Assembly: GCA_949507465.1 (NCBI GenBank)
Contig: CATEMS010000246.1
Location: 1 to 6,221 of the forward strand
DNA length: 6,221 nucleotides
Direction: 5' to 3'
From: Flavobacteriaceae bacterium
GTDB lineage: Bacteria; Bacteroidota; Bacteroidia; Flavobacteriales; Flavobacteriaceae
The notes below the pieces were generated by a model. The model saw only the letters and a program-made list of their open reading frames with translations, had not been told where the DNA came from and did not search any database. A program made the position numbers and the translations under genes. Positions 1 through 6,221 of this stretch are shown here, piece by piece. How positions within the stretch are numbered: the first letter of the stretch is position 1; each line of letters starts with the position of its first letter.

Positions 1-876
1 AAAATACTGGCACTAAACCAAAGGTTAAAGAAAAAAACAAGTCAAGAAATATTTGCGGAAAAAGAACAATCAACACGCTTATATCTTGAAGATATTGGAT
101 TTTCTGACGCCATTATTACAGATTTTTTCACCCCTTTTTTTAGCGGGATTTTTCTAGAAAACAAATTAGAAACATCAAGTAGAATGTTTGAATTTGTCTA
201 TAAAATGTTTGGAGAAGGCATGGCTACTTTGCCAAAACATGGCATAGAAGCCATACCAAAACAATTGGCAAAAAAATTAAAAAACACAACCTGCATTTAC
301 AACACAAAGGTAAAAGGTGTTGAAAACAATAATATCAAACTTGAATCCGGAGACATTATTAAAAGCAACTTTACAATTATCACAACCCAGGCTAGTGAAC
401 TTGTTTCTAATTTAAAAAACCAAGCTACACCCTGGAAATCTTGTGACACCCTTTATTTTGAAACGCCAAAAAGAAATATTAAAAAACCGCTTATAGGACT
501 TATCGCAAAGCCCAGCGCTTTGATTAATAATATTTTTTATCACTCAAGTATTAAAACAATCGCCACTGCAAAAAAAGAACTTCTTTGTGTTACTGTTATA
601 GAGAATCAAAACCTAACAAATAACCAGCTGATTACTGCCGTTGAAAAAGAATTAAAAGAGTTGTGTAAAATAGAATCTTGCACCTTTATAAAACATTACA
701 ACATACCCATGGCTTTGCCAAATTTAGAAAACATACAATATGAAATGCTTCCCTCTGAGACAAGACTCACAGAAAGCATATTTCTAGCTGGAGATATCCA
801 ATTAAACGGCTCTTTGAACGCCGCAATAATTGCTGGTGAGCGAGCTGCACTAGAGGTCATCAAAAGAGCAAGCTAA
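1..876 (+). CDS. FAD-dependent amine oxidase / protoporphyrinogen oxidase-like flavoprotein, 5' partial
   Basis: Frame 1 is open from the first base to the TAA at 874-876, giving 291 residues with no start in view. The internal ATG at 184 is not the start, because the frame before it codes for conserved family sequence (a 'PFFSGIFLE..LETSSRMF' stretch, about residues 45-63). The C-terminus carries the FAD-binding signature of the amine oxidase/phytoene desaturase superfamily: FLAGD at 261-265, then LNGSLNAAIIAGERAA at 268-283. The aspartate and the Gly/Ala-rich helix in that signature contact the FAD. Family members usually have about 400-450 residues, so about 130 N-terminal residues, including the GxGxxG dinucleotide fold, should lie to the left of the window. 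The family oxidises or desaturates an organic substrate with FAD. The substrate cannot be read from this fragment, and the middle substrate domain (about 60-200) is not diagnostic. No membrane segment is obvious. The family call is solid, but no specific enzyme name is justified. Confidence 0.85.
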   Translation, partial: KILALNQRLKKKTSQEIFAEKEQSTRLYLEDIGFSDAIITDFFTPFFSGIFLENKLETSSRMFEFVYKMFGEGMATLPKHGIEAIPKQLAKKLKNTTCIYNTKVKGVENNNIKLESGDIIKSNFTIITTQASELVSNLKNQATPWKSCDTLYFETPKRNIKKPLIGLIAKPSALINNIFYHSSIKTIATAKKELLCVTVIENQNLTNNQLITAVEKELKELCKIESCTFIKHYNIPMALPNLENIQYEMLPSETRLTESIFLAGDIQLNGSLNAAIIAGERAALEVIKRAS

Positions 877-901
877 AAATTTTAAATCGGTAAATCCTGG
901 T

Positions 902-934
902 AAAAAATCTTGATGCTACCTATCCAGATTTTTT
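902..934. terminator. Bidirectional intrinsic terminator between convergent genes
   Basis: AAAAAATCT (902-910) is perfectly complementary to AGATTTTTT (926-934), a 9-bp stem around a 15-base loop. The stem has an A-run on its left arm and a T-run on its right arm, so it presents a U-tract to transcripts from either side. It sits in the 70-bp gap between the stop of the flavoprotein gene (876) and the stop of the AAA+ gene (947 on the minus strand). The stem is AT-rich and therefore weak. Alternative pairing of GGTA (899-902) with TACC (917-920), or of the CTGG near 897-900 with CCAG at 924-927, could extend or compete with it. The position is convincing; the strength is uncertain. Confidence 0.55.
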
Positions 935-946
935 CGTTAAATAAGG

Positions 947-2410
947 TTACAATCCGCTTATATACCCGCCGTACATATCTTTAAACCTAACTCCGTCTGT
1001 AAGATTGTATTTACTTAACTTTTTCATCTCTACCATAGCCCACAAAATAAACTCTTTCATAAATGGTATATCGTCATTGATGGTTTGAGGAACATAAGTT
1101 TGTATTAGATCATCCAAAGGTTCTATTCTATCTAACTGTAATTGATACTCTTGATCATCCAAAGTATCAAGAAGCTCAAAGCTGGATTGTTGAAAAAACC
1201 AATCTACAAGCTCATGGTAAGGATCTTTATCGTCTTGTTTTTGCAACTTTTCTATTTTTGGAAAATAACGCAAAAATTGAGTTTTCACCGCATCAGCTAC
1301 TAATTGGATTGCAACCTGGTCTGCACCCTCTTGCTCCCCTTCATAGACCAACTCTACTTTTCCTGTTATAGAGGGTATGACTCCTAAAAAGTCACTAAGA
1401 CGCAGAGCAGTCTGCGGATTACCGTTTTTTAAACCTCTACGCTCTGCGGTACTTAGTAAGTTTTGAAATGCAGTAATACTCAAACGAGCACTAACACCGC
1501 TTTTGGAATCTATAAATTCACTCTCTCTGGCCTGAAAACTAATTTGTTCCAGTAGGTCTTTTGCTAAATCTGGAACATATACATGGGCTTTCTCTGCTGC
1601 TGCACTTGCTGTTTCTTGAGCAGTAATGCTTCTTGCAACCTCAAGGGTCTGTGGGTAATGTGTAAGTATCTGTGAGCCTATCCTATCTTTAAGTGGTGTT
1701 ACAATACTACCTCTGTTGGTGTAGTCTTCTGGGTTTGCTGTAAACACAAACTGGATATCTAATGGCAGTCTTAATGCAAAACCTCTAATTTGAACATCTC
1801 CTTCCTGTAGTATATTAAACAAAGCAACTTGGATGCGAGCCTGTAGGTCAGGTAATTCATTGATCACAAAAATACACCTATTGGCTCTTGGTATCATTCC
1901 AAAGTGAATTACTCTATCATCTGCATAGCTCAACTTTAAGTTTGCAGCTTTAATTGGGTCTACATCACCAATAATGTCTGCTACTGTAACATCTGGAGTG
2001 GCCAGTTTTTCAGAAAAGCGCATGTCTCGATGTAACCATGTAATTGGGGTATCATCTCCTTTTTCTGAGATTAAATCTTGGGCAAATCTAGAGATAGGTT
2101 GAAAAGGGTCATCATTTATTTCGCTGCCAGCAACCACGGGTATATACTCATCTAGCAAGGTCACCATTTGTCTTGCCAAACGTGTTTTTGCCTGTCCACG
2201 AAGCCCTAACAAATTAATATTATGCTTTGATAAAATGGCACGTTCTAGTTCAGGAATAACCGTATATTGATAACCGTGTATACCTTCAAAGACAGCCTTG
2301 TTTTTTGTTAATTTATCTAGTAGGTTTGAGCGCAACTCATCTTTTATTGATTTGTATGTATAGCCTGATTTTTTTAGAGCTCCAAGAGTATTGGTTTGTT
2401 GTATGTCCAT
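947..2410 (-). CDS. ChlI/MoxR-type AAA+ ATPase (magnesium-chelatase-like), partner of the VWA protein
   Basis: A complete 487-residue protein starting at an ATG (2408-2410). It is a cytosolic AAA+ ATPase of the helix-2-insert clade (ChlI/BchI, MoxR). Visible motifs are Walker A GLRGQAKT at 69-76, an insert-like IGDVDP at 147-152, Walker B CIFVINE at 179-185 with Asn184 where Asp is usual, sensor 1 Asn226 in TANPE, a candidate arginine finger Arg243 in TPLKDRIG, and sensor 2 Arg309 in GVSARLS. After about residue 385 comes an acidic helical tail with no fold I recognise. Length and motif order match the proteins often annotated as 'magnesium chelatase' or 'sigma-54-interacting' in Bacteroidetes and Actinobacteria. 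It is the second gene of an operon, 54 bp after the VWA gene, with no promoter-like element or Shine-Dalgarno in the gap. By analogy it forms an ATP-driven ring that acts with the VWA protein on a client. A true chelatase role is unsupported, since no ChlH/CobN-like subunit or tetrapyrrole gene is present. Confidence 0.9.
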   Translation of the reverse strand: MDIQQTNTLGALKKSGYTYKSIKDELRSNLLDKLTKNKAVFEGIHGYQYTVIPELERAILSKHNINLLGLRGQAKTRLARQMVTLLDEYIPVVAGSEINDDPFQPISRFAQDLISEKGDDTPITWLHRDMRFSEKLATPDVTVADIIGDVDPIKAANLKLSYADDRVIHFGMIPRANRCIFVINELPDLQARIQVALFNILQEGDVQIRGFALRLPLDIQFVFTANPEDYTNRGSIVTPLKDRIGSQILTHYPQTLEVARSITAQETASAAAEKAHVYVPDLAKDLLEQISFQARESEFIDSKSGVSARLSITAFQNLLSTAERRGLKNGNPQTALRLSDFLGVIPSITGKVELVYEGEQEGADQVAIQLVADAVKTQFLRYFPKIEKLQKQDDKDPYHELVDWFFQQSSFELLDTLDDQEYQLQLDRIEPLDDLIQTYVPQTINDDIPFMKEFILWAMVEMKKLSKYNLTDGVRFKDMYGGYISGL

Positions 2411-2464
2411 GATTGTGTGTAAGTGTATTTAACGGTATGGTTTGGTAGATCTTTGTAAGTTCTG

Positions 2465-3628
2465 TTATCTTAATTTCTGTTTTCTATTGGTATCATAATC
2501 AGTGAAAATCATTTCTCCTAAACCTTGTAAACCAGTATAAAAAGATTTTCCTTGATTGGCTAGGGTGAATTGATCAACAAACTGCTGCAGGTAAGGATCG
2601 CTTGCGATCATGAAAGTGGTAATAGGAATATGCAATTTTCTCGCCTGGGCTGCCATCATGTAACATTTGTTTACAATATGCTCATCCAAACCATTGCTAT
2701 TTTTATAATACCTCCCATCCGGAAGTTTCAAACAACTGGGTTTGCCATCTGTGATCATAAATATTTGCTTGTTGGTATTGCGCTTTCTTCTTAATATATC
2801 CATTGCCAATTCTAGTCCAGCAACGGTATTGGTGTGGTAAGGTCCTACCCTTAGGTAGGGTAAATCTTTGATTTTGATTGGCCAGGCATCATTACCAAAC
2901 ACTAAAATGTCTAGGGTATCTTTAGGATATCTGGTAGTGATGAGTTCACTGAGTGCCATAGCAACTTTTTTTGCTGGGGTAATCCTATCCTCTCCATACA
3001 AAATCATAGAGTGACTGATATCTATCATAAGAACCGTACTCATCTGAGATTTATGCATGGACTCCTCCACTACAAGATCATTTTCTGTGAGTCGGAAATC
3101 TCCAATGCCATTATTAATTTGAGCATTCTTAATGCTTTCGGTCATGGAAATTTGATCCATAGCGTCTCCAAATTGGTAATTTCTAAAATCACCAGACTGT
3201 TCGTCACCACTACCTATAAATTTGGTTTTGTGATTGCCTTGACCAGATCTTTTGATATTTCCAAATATTTGCTCAAGAGCGCGTTTTCTTAATGCTCTCT
3301 CTAACTTTTCTGTAATAGCTAATTTTCCATCGCCTTGTCCATCACCTTGGTTTCCATCTTGCTGAAATTCTTCTCTGATGTATCCACGATCTTTTAATTC
3401 TTGTATAAAATCATCAATGGTATAGTCTTCTGTGGTAATCTCATACTCTTGATCTAACTGGTGCAACCAATTAATAGCTTCATCAAAATCACCAGAGGTG
3501 TGAGTAATGAGTTCTTGAAAAACACCAAACAAACGATCAAAGATGGACTCCTGTTTTGCAGTGTGTTTGGTGAATATAAAACCAGATTTTTGCTGTTGTA
3601 ATGGGGTGTGCTTTGGTGGCTTTTTCAT
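2465..3628 (-). CDS. Cytosolic VWA (von Willebrand factor A) domain protein, ChlD-like partner of the AAA+ ATPase
   Basis: 387 residues from the ATG at 3626-3628 (MKKPPKHTPL...). The frame can be extended to a TTG at 3659-3661, but that adds 11 atypical residues and would start almost at the predicted transcription start, so the ATG is chosen. The N-terminal part (about 1-90) is helical and charged. A Gly/Asp/Gln-rich flexible linker follows (91-101, with repeated GDG), then a basic helix (about 105-125). The VWA domain spans about 195-375 with an intact metal-ion-dependent adhesion site: D203-x-S205-x-S207, Thr266 or Thr268, and T293-D294-G295. It has no signal peptide or membrane segment, so it should act in the cytoplasm. 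The arrangement recalls ChlD, where an acidic linker precedes the VWA domain, but here the ATPase domain is a separate gene just downstream. It probably binds Mg2+ through the MIDAS site and couples the ATPase ring to a client protein. The client is unknown. Confidence 0.88.
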   Translation of the reverse strand: MKKPPKHTPLQQQKSGFIFTKHTAKQESIFDRLFGVFQELITHTSGDFDEAINWLHQLDQEYEITTEDYTIDDFIQELKDRGYIREEFQQDGNQGDGQGDGKLAITEKLERALRKRALEQIFGNIKRSGQGNHKTKFIGSGDEQSGDFRNYQFGDAMDQISMTESIKNAQINNGIGDFRLTENDLVVEESMHKSQMSTVLMIDISHSMILYGEDRITPAKKVAMALSELITTRYPKDTLDILVFGNDAWPIKIKDLPYLRVGPYHTNTVAGLELAMDILRRKRNTNKQIFMITDGKPSCLKLPDGRYYKNSNGLDEHIVNKCYMMAAQARKLHIPITTFMIASDPYLQQFVDQFTLANQGKSFYTGLQGLGEMIFTDYDTNRKQKLR

Positions 3629-3668
3629 ACATATAAAATTACAGCTTATTATGGGCAACAAAAAAAAC

Positions 3669-3700
3669 CAAACGTTAAACTGCTATTAAAAAACACAAAA
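3669..3700 (-). promoter_or_regulatory. Candidate Bacteroidetes-type promoter for the VWA/AAA+ operon
   Basis: Read on the minus strand, TTTTG (3700-3696) is followed after 19 bases by AACGTTTG (3676-3669). This matches the Bacteroidetes -33 TTTG and -7 TAnnTTTG elements with one mismatch (A for the first T). The predicted transcription start is near 3662, giving a leader of about 34 bases before the ATG at 3628. This also argues against the TTG start at 3661. The call is made by eye in AT-rich DNA, so chance matches are possible. Confidence 0.4.
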
Positions 3701-3745
3701 CCCTACCAGAAAAATTTAAGTGTATTTTAAGATTAAATTCAGGAA

Positions 3746-3777
3746 TTTGCCGTTTGGCTTGTATATATTTAAACTTG
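3746..3777 (+). promoter_or_regulatory. Candidate Bacteroidetes-type promoter for the secreted propeller gene
   Basis: TTTG at 3746-3749 is followed after 20 bases by TAAACTTG at 3770-3777, which matches TAnnTTTG with one mismatch. The predicted start is near 3784, giving a short A-rich leader (AAAAAGAAAAAACTAGCT) before the ATG at 3799. There is no Shine-Dalgarno, which is usual in this phylum, where A-rich leaders favour translation. An alternative -7 element, TATATTTA at 3764-3771, has a poorer spacing of 14 bases from the same TTTG. Confidence 0.4.
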
Positions 3778-3798
3778 TTTAAAAAGAAAAAACTAGCT

Positions 3799-3855
3799 AT
3801 GAAAAAAAGTCTACTTCTGATGCTTATTTGCATCTGCACCACCGTTTTATCACAA
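3799..3855 (+). other. Signal peptide of the propeller protein
   Basis: Residues 1-19 are MKKSLLLMLICICTTVLSQ: a two-lysine n-region, a hydrophobic core from Leu5 to about Cys13, and a polar c-region. Cleavage is likely after Ser18 or Gln19. The residues before Cys11 and Cys13 are both Ile, which does not fit a lipobox, so signal peptidase I is expected. Confidence 0.8.
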
Positions 3856-6221
3856 GAATTACCCATCAACTACTTACAAGATCTAAAGCCAAGAAACATA
3901 GGCCCTGGAGGTATGTCTGGGCGTGTCACAGCTATCGATGTGGTTATTAGTAACCCAGAGGTTATGTATGTTGGTACAGCATCTGGTGGTTTGTGGAAAT
4001 CAAACAGTGGTGGTATTTCTTGGGAGCCTATTTTTGATAATGAAAAAACTGCCTCTATTGGAGCCCTAGCTATTGAACAATCAAATCCCGATGTTATTTG
4101 GGTAGGCACTGGAGAGGGAAACCCAAGAAATAGTCTAAACGGAGGTTATGGAGTGTATAAATCTATAGACGGTGGCCACTCCTGGAACTCCATGGGTTTA
4201 GAAAAAACAAGACACATTCATAAAATACTTATAGATCCTACCAATCCAGATGTGGTGTATGTTGGTGCTATTGGTTCTCCCTGGGGAGAACACACCCAAC
4301 GTGGGGTCTACAAAACAATAGATGGCGGAAAATCCTGGAAACAAATTTTATTTCAAAATAATAAAACAGGAGTGGCAGATATGGTGATGGACCCAACAAA
4401 CCCAAACAAGATTATTGTAGCTATGTGGGAGCATAAAAGAGAACCTTGGTTTTTTAAATCTGGTGGAGAGGGTTCTGGTATTTTTATAAGCTATAATGGA
4501 GGTGAAACCTGGGAAGAACGAACTGAAAAGGATGGACTACCTAAAGGTGATTTAGGACGTATCGGTCTTGCCATTGCACCCAACAAACCAAACATCATTT
4601 ATGCGCTTATAGAGGCCAAAAAAAATGCTCTTTACAAAAGTACTGATGCAGGATTTACTTGGACCAAAACCAATGATAAAAACGATATTGGAAACAGGCC
4701 CTTTTACTACAGTGATATTTTTGTAGACCCTCAAAATGAAAACAGAGTATATTCTGTATTTACTTATGTTAACGTGAGCCAAGACGGTGGAAAAAACTTT
4801 AAACAACTCATGCCAGCCTATGGGGTTGATAACGGAGTACATCCAGACCATCATGCTTGGTGGATTCATCCCACCAACGGAAATTTTATGATAGATGGTA
4901 ATGATGGCGGCATGAATATTACCAGAGATGGAGGAAAAACTTGGCGCTTTATTGGTAATATACCTGTAGCACAATTCTATCACATCAATGTAGATAATGA
5001 GTTTCCTTACAATGTATATGGTGGTATGCAAGATAACGGTAGTTGGAGAGGTCCTGCTTACGTTTGGAAAGACCAAGGCATCAGAAATAGCTATTGGCAA
5101 GAAATAAGCTTTGGTGATGGTTTTGATGTGGTTCCAGATAAAGAAGATAGCCGTTATGGATGGAGTATGAGCCAGCAAGGCTTTGTAAGTAGGTATGACC
5201 ATCAAACAGGAAATAACTACACGGTAAAACCAACCCATGAGGATCCTGAGGTTGTCCTGAGATTTAACTGGAATAGTGCAATTAATATAGATCCCTTTGA
5301 TACAAGCACCCTTTACTTTGGGAGCCAGTTTGTGCATAAATCTTTGGACAAAGGACTTACCTGGCGTGTAATATCTCCAGATTTGACTACCAATGATCCA
5401 GAGAAACAAAAGCAAAGCCAAAGTGGAGGACTTACTATGGACGCTACTGGCGCAGAAAATCATACCACAATTCTGGTTATTGAACCCTCTAGTGTAGAGA
5501 AAGATGTCTTGTATGTAGGAACAGATGATGGAAGAGTACATGTGAGCAAAAATGCAGGAGAATCTTGGGATGACATCTCAAAACTGCCTGGATTGCCCAA
5601 AGGGAGTTGGATTACACAAATAAAAACTAGTAACAAAAACAAGGCAGAAGCGCTTTTGGTAGCAAACAACTACAGAAGGTTTGATTATACCCCCTATGCC
5701 TATCGCACCACAAATTATGGGCGCTCTTGGAATAGAATTCTAGGCCCAGAGGACACCCAAAGTTATGCCCTTTGTATTATAGAAGATCCCCAAGAAAAAA
5801 ACCTATTATTTTTAGGAACAGACGATGGCCTATATTACTCTACCGATGCGGCAAAAAACTGGACCAAATGGACTCATGGTTTCCCAACGGTGCCTGTGAA
5901 AGATTTGGTCATTCAGGAAAGAGAAAACGATTTGGTAATTGGCACATTTGGTCGTGCTGCGTGGGTGTTGGATGATATTAGCCCACTGCGAGCCATAGCT
6001 AAAGAAACTCGCCTTTTGGAGCAAAGGTTAAAAGTATTTACCCCACAAACGGCTTATCAAGCAGCCTATCAGCAACCAACTGGAAGCAGGTTTGGCGCAG
6101 ATGCAATGTATCAGGGAGAAAATAAACCTTATGGAGCCCACATAAGCTATTGGTATAATACAAAAAAAACACCTACAGAAGCTCAAGATAGTTTAAAGGA
6201 TAAAAAGCCGTCAAGTGATTC
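3799..6221 (+). CDS. Secreted VPS10/sortilin-like beta-propeller protein with Asp-box (BNR) repeats, 3' partial
   Basis: Open from ATG 3799 to the window end, 807 residues with no stop. An in-frame TAA at 3676-3678 bounds the frame upstream. The start is supported by a signal peptide (MKK followed by a hydrophobic core, cleavage near residue 18-19). C11 and C13 lack a lipobox, so it is not a lipoprotein. The mature part begins with RNIGPGGMSGRV (34-45) and carries about eleven Asp-box motifs (SxDGGxxW type) between residues 68 and 688. Other blocks are HPDHHAWW (348-355), GNDGGM (367-372) and GGMQDNGSWRGP (408-419), then a closing GTFGRAAWVLDDISPL (715-730). A probable beta-sandwich segment (GENKPYGAHISYWY, near 774-787) follows, then a hydrophilic stretch at the cut. 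Such proteins usually exceed 900 residues, so the C-terminus, including any secretion tag, is missing. They are often called glycosyl hydrolases, but I see no sialidase FRIP motif, and the activity is unknown. It is probably exported to the periplasm or cell surface. Confidence 0.88.
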   Translation, partial: MKKSLLLMLICICTTVLSQELPINYLQDLKPRNIGPGGMSGRVTAIDVVISNPEVMYVGTASGGLWKSNSGGISWEPIFDNEKTASIGALAIEQSNPDVIWVGTGEGNPRNSLNGGYGVYKSIDGGHSWNSMGLEKTRHIHKILIDPTNPDVVYVGAIGSPWGEHTQRGVYKTIDGGKSWKQILFQNNKTGVADMVMDPTNPNKIIVAMWEHKREPWFFKSGGEGSGIFISYNGGETWEERTEKDGLPKGDLGRIGLAIAPNKPNIIYALIEAKKNALYKSTDAGFTWTKTNDKNDIGNRPFYYSDIFVDPQNENRVYSVFTYVNVSQDGGKNFKQLMPAYGVDNGVHPDHHAWWIHPTNGNFMIDGNDGGMNITRDGGKTWRFIGNIPVAQFYHINVDNEFPYNVYGGMQDNGSWRGPAYVWKDQGIRNSYWQEISFGDGFDVVPDKEDSRYGWSMSQQGFVSRYDHQTGNNYTVKPTHEDPEVVLRFNWNSAINIDPFDTSTLYFGSQFVHKSLDKGLTWRVISPDLTTNDPEKQKQSQSGGLTMDATGAENHTTILVIEPSSVEKDVLYVGTDDGRVHVSKNAGESWDDISKLPGLPKGSWITQIKTSNKNKAEALLVANNYRRFDYTPYAYRTTNYGRSWNRILGPEDTQSYALCIIEDPQEKNLLFLGTDDGLYYSTDAAKNWTKWTHGFPTVPVKDLVIQERENDLVIGTFGRAAWVLDDISPLRAIAKETRLLEQRLKVFTPQTAYQAAYQQPTGSRFGADAMYQGENKPYGAHISYWYNTKKTPTEAQDSLKDKKPSSD
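4000..5862 (+). repeat. About eleven Asp-box (BNR) protein repeats in the propeller gene
   Basis: Imperfect eight-residue Asp-boxes of the form S/T-x-D/N-x-G-x-S/T-W lie at residues 68-75, 122-129, 173-180, 231-238, 281-288, 327-334, 375-382, 515-522, 583-590, 637-644 and 681-688. Each marks a beta-hairpin at the edge of a propeller blade. The spacing is about 41-54 residues, apart from the long gap between 382 and 515, where the GGMQDNGSW block sits. The copies diverge at the DNA level, so this is old domain architecture and not a recent tandem duplication. The count suits a ten-bladed or two-propeller VPS10-type fold. Confidence 0.8.

Larger units (their letters stand above)
3629..3798. other. 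Divergent intergenic region between the VWA operon and the propeller gene
   Basis: This 170-bp AT-rich stretch separates two divergently transcribed units. Apart from the two candidate promoters annotated within it, I see no hairpin, operator-like palindrome, riboswitch or small ORF of note. The two promoters do not overlap (3669-3700 and 3746-3777), which leaves about 45 bp between them where a shared regulator could bind, but no inverted repeat marks such a site. Confidence 0.6.

Noticed and set aside
2570..3292. Plus-strand short frames inside the VWA gene (2570-2794 and 3011-3292)
   Set aside because: They are antisense to the VWA domain, including its MIDAS residues, and their translations show no family features.
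947..3628. Calling the pair a magnesium or cobalt chelatase
   Set aside because: Only the AAA+ and VWA components are present. No large catalytic subunit and no tetrapyrrole gene is adjacent, so a chelatase name would be carried over from homology alone.
947..3628. Calling the pair a MoxR-VWA-effector (ternary) defence system
   Set aside because: Such systems need a third effector or associated gene next to the pair. Here both flanks are convergent or divergent genes of unrelated families, and there are no mobile-element or transfer signs.
3826..3840. Possible lipoprotein signal around Cys11/Cys13 of the propeller protein
   Set aside because: The residue before each cysteine is Ile, while a lipobox needs Gly, Ala or Ser there. 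A signal peptidase I site near residues 18-19 fits better.
3675..4109. Two short minus-strand frames (3675-3869 and 3870-4109) across the start of the propeller gene
   Set aside because: They overlap the signal peptide and the first Asp-box region antisense, lack any motif, and would need transcription against the well-supported gene.
4552..5541. 329-residue open frame on the minus strand opposite the propeller gene
   Set aside because: It lies wholly antisense to a gene with a signal peptide and repeated family motifs. Its translation has no recognisable domain, and no promoter or start context supports it. It is a shadow frame kept open by the codon pattern of the real gene.
5460..6024. 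Further short frames on both strands at the right end (5460-5669, 5772-5975, 5830-6024)
   Set aside because: All overlap the propeller reading frame, which continues uninterrupted through the area with Asp-boxes and the closing GTFGRAAW block.
3799..6221. Calling the propeller protein a sialidase
   Set aside because: Asp-boxes occur in many propellers. I see no FRIP arginine motif near the N-terminus of the mature protein and no sialidase Tyr/Glu catalytic arrangement.

Overview
The window looks like chromosomal DNA from a member of the Bacteroidota, most likely a flavobacterium. The DNA is AT-rich, no start codon is preceded by a clear Shine-Dalgarno sequence, and the leader in front of the last gene is A-rich. 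The best promoter candidates fit the TTTG / TAnnTTTG pattern of that phylum, and the protein families are ones common in marine and soil Bacteroidetes. This placement is inferred from protein style and signals, not from a marker gene.

Layout: (1) 1-876, plus strand: the C-terminal two thirds of an FAD-dependent amine oxidase / protoporphyrinogen-oxidase-like flavoprotein, cut by the left edge. (2) 877-946: a short convergent gap with an A-run/T-run hairpin that can serve both strands. (3) 947-3628, minus strand: a two-gene operon, with a cytosolic von Willebrand factor A (VWA) protein upstream (2465-3628) and a ChlI/MoxR-type AAA+ ATPase downstream (947-2410), separated by 54 bp. (4) 3629-3798: a 170-bp divergent intergenic region with one candidate promoter per direction. 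(5) 3799-6221, plus strand: a large secreted beta-propeller protein of the VPS10/sortilin-like, Asp-box (BNR) 'glycosyl hydrolase' type, cut by the right edge.

The AAA+ and VWA proteins almost certainly work together, as in Mg-chelatase (ChlI/ChlD) and MoxR/VWA pairs: an ATP-driven ring plus a metal-binding adaptor that remodels or loads cofactor into a client. No client gene lies next to the pair, so its target cannot be named. The flavoprotein and the propeller protein show no evident functional link to it or to each other.

I found no RNA gene, mobile element, CRISPR array or clear defence cassette. The region reads as ordinary chromosome. The most interesting parts are the orphan AAA+/VWA pair with its non-canonical Walker B, and the conserved His/Asp-rich motifs in a propeller family whose activity is, as far as I know, unproven.
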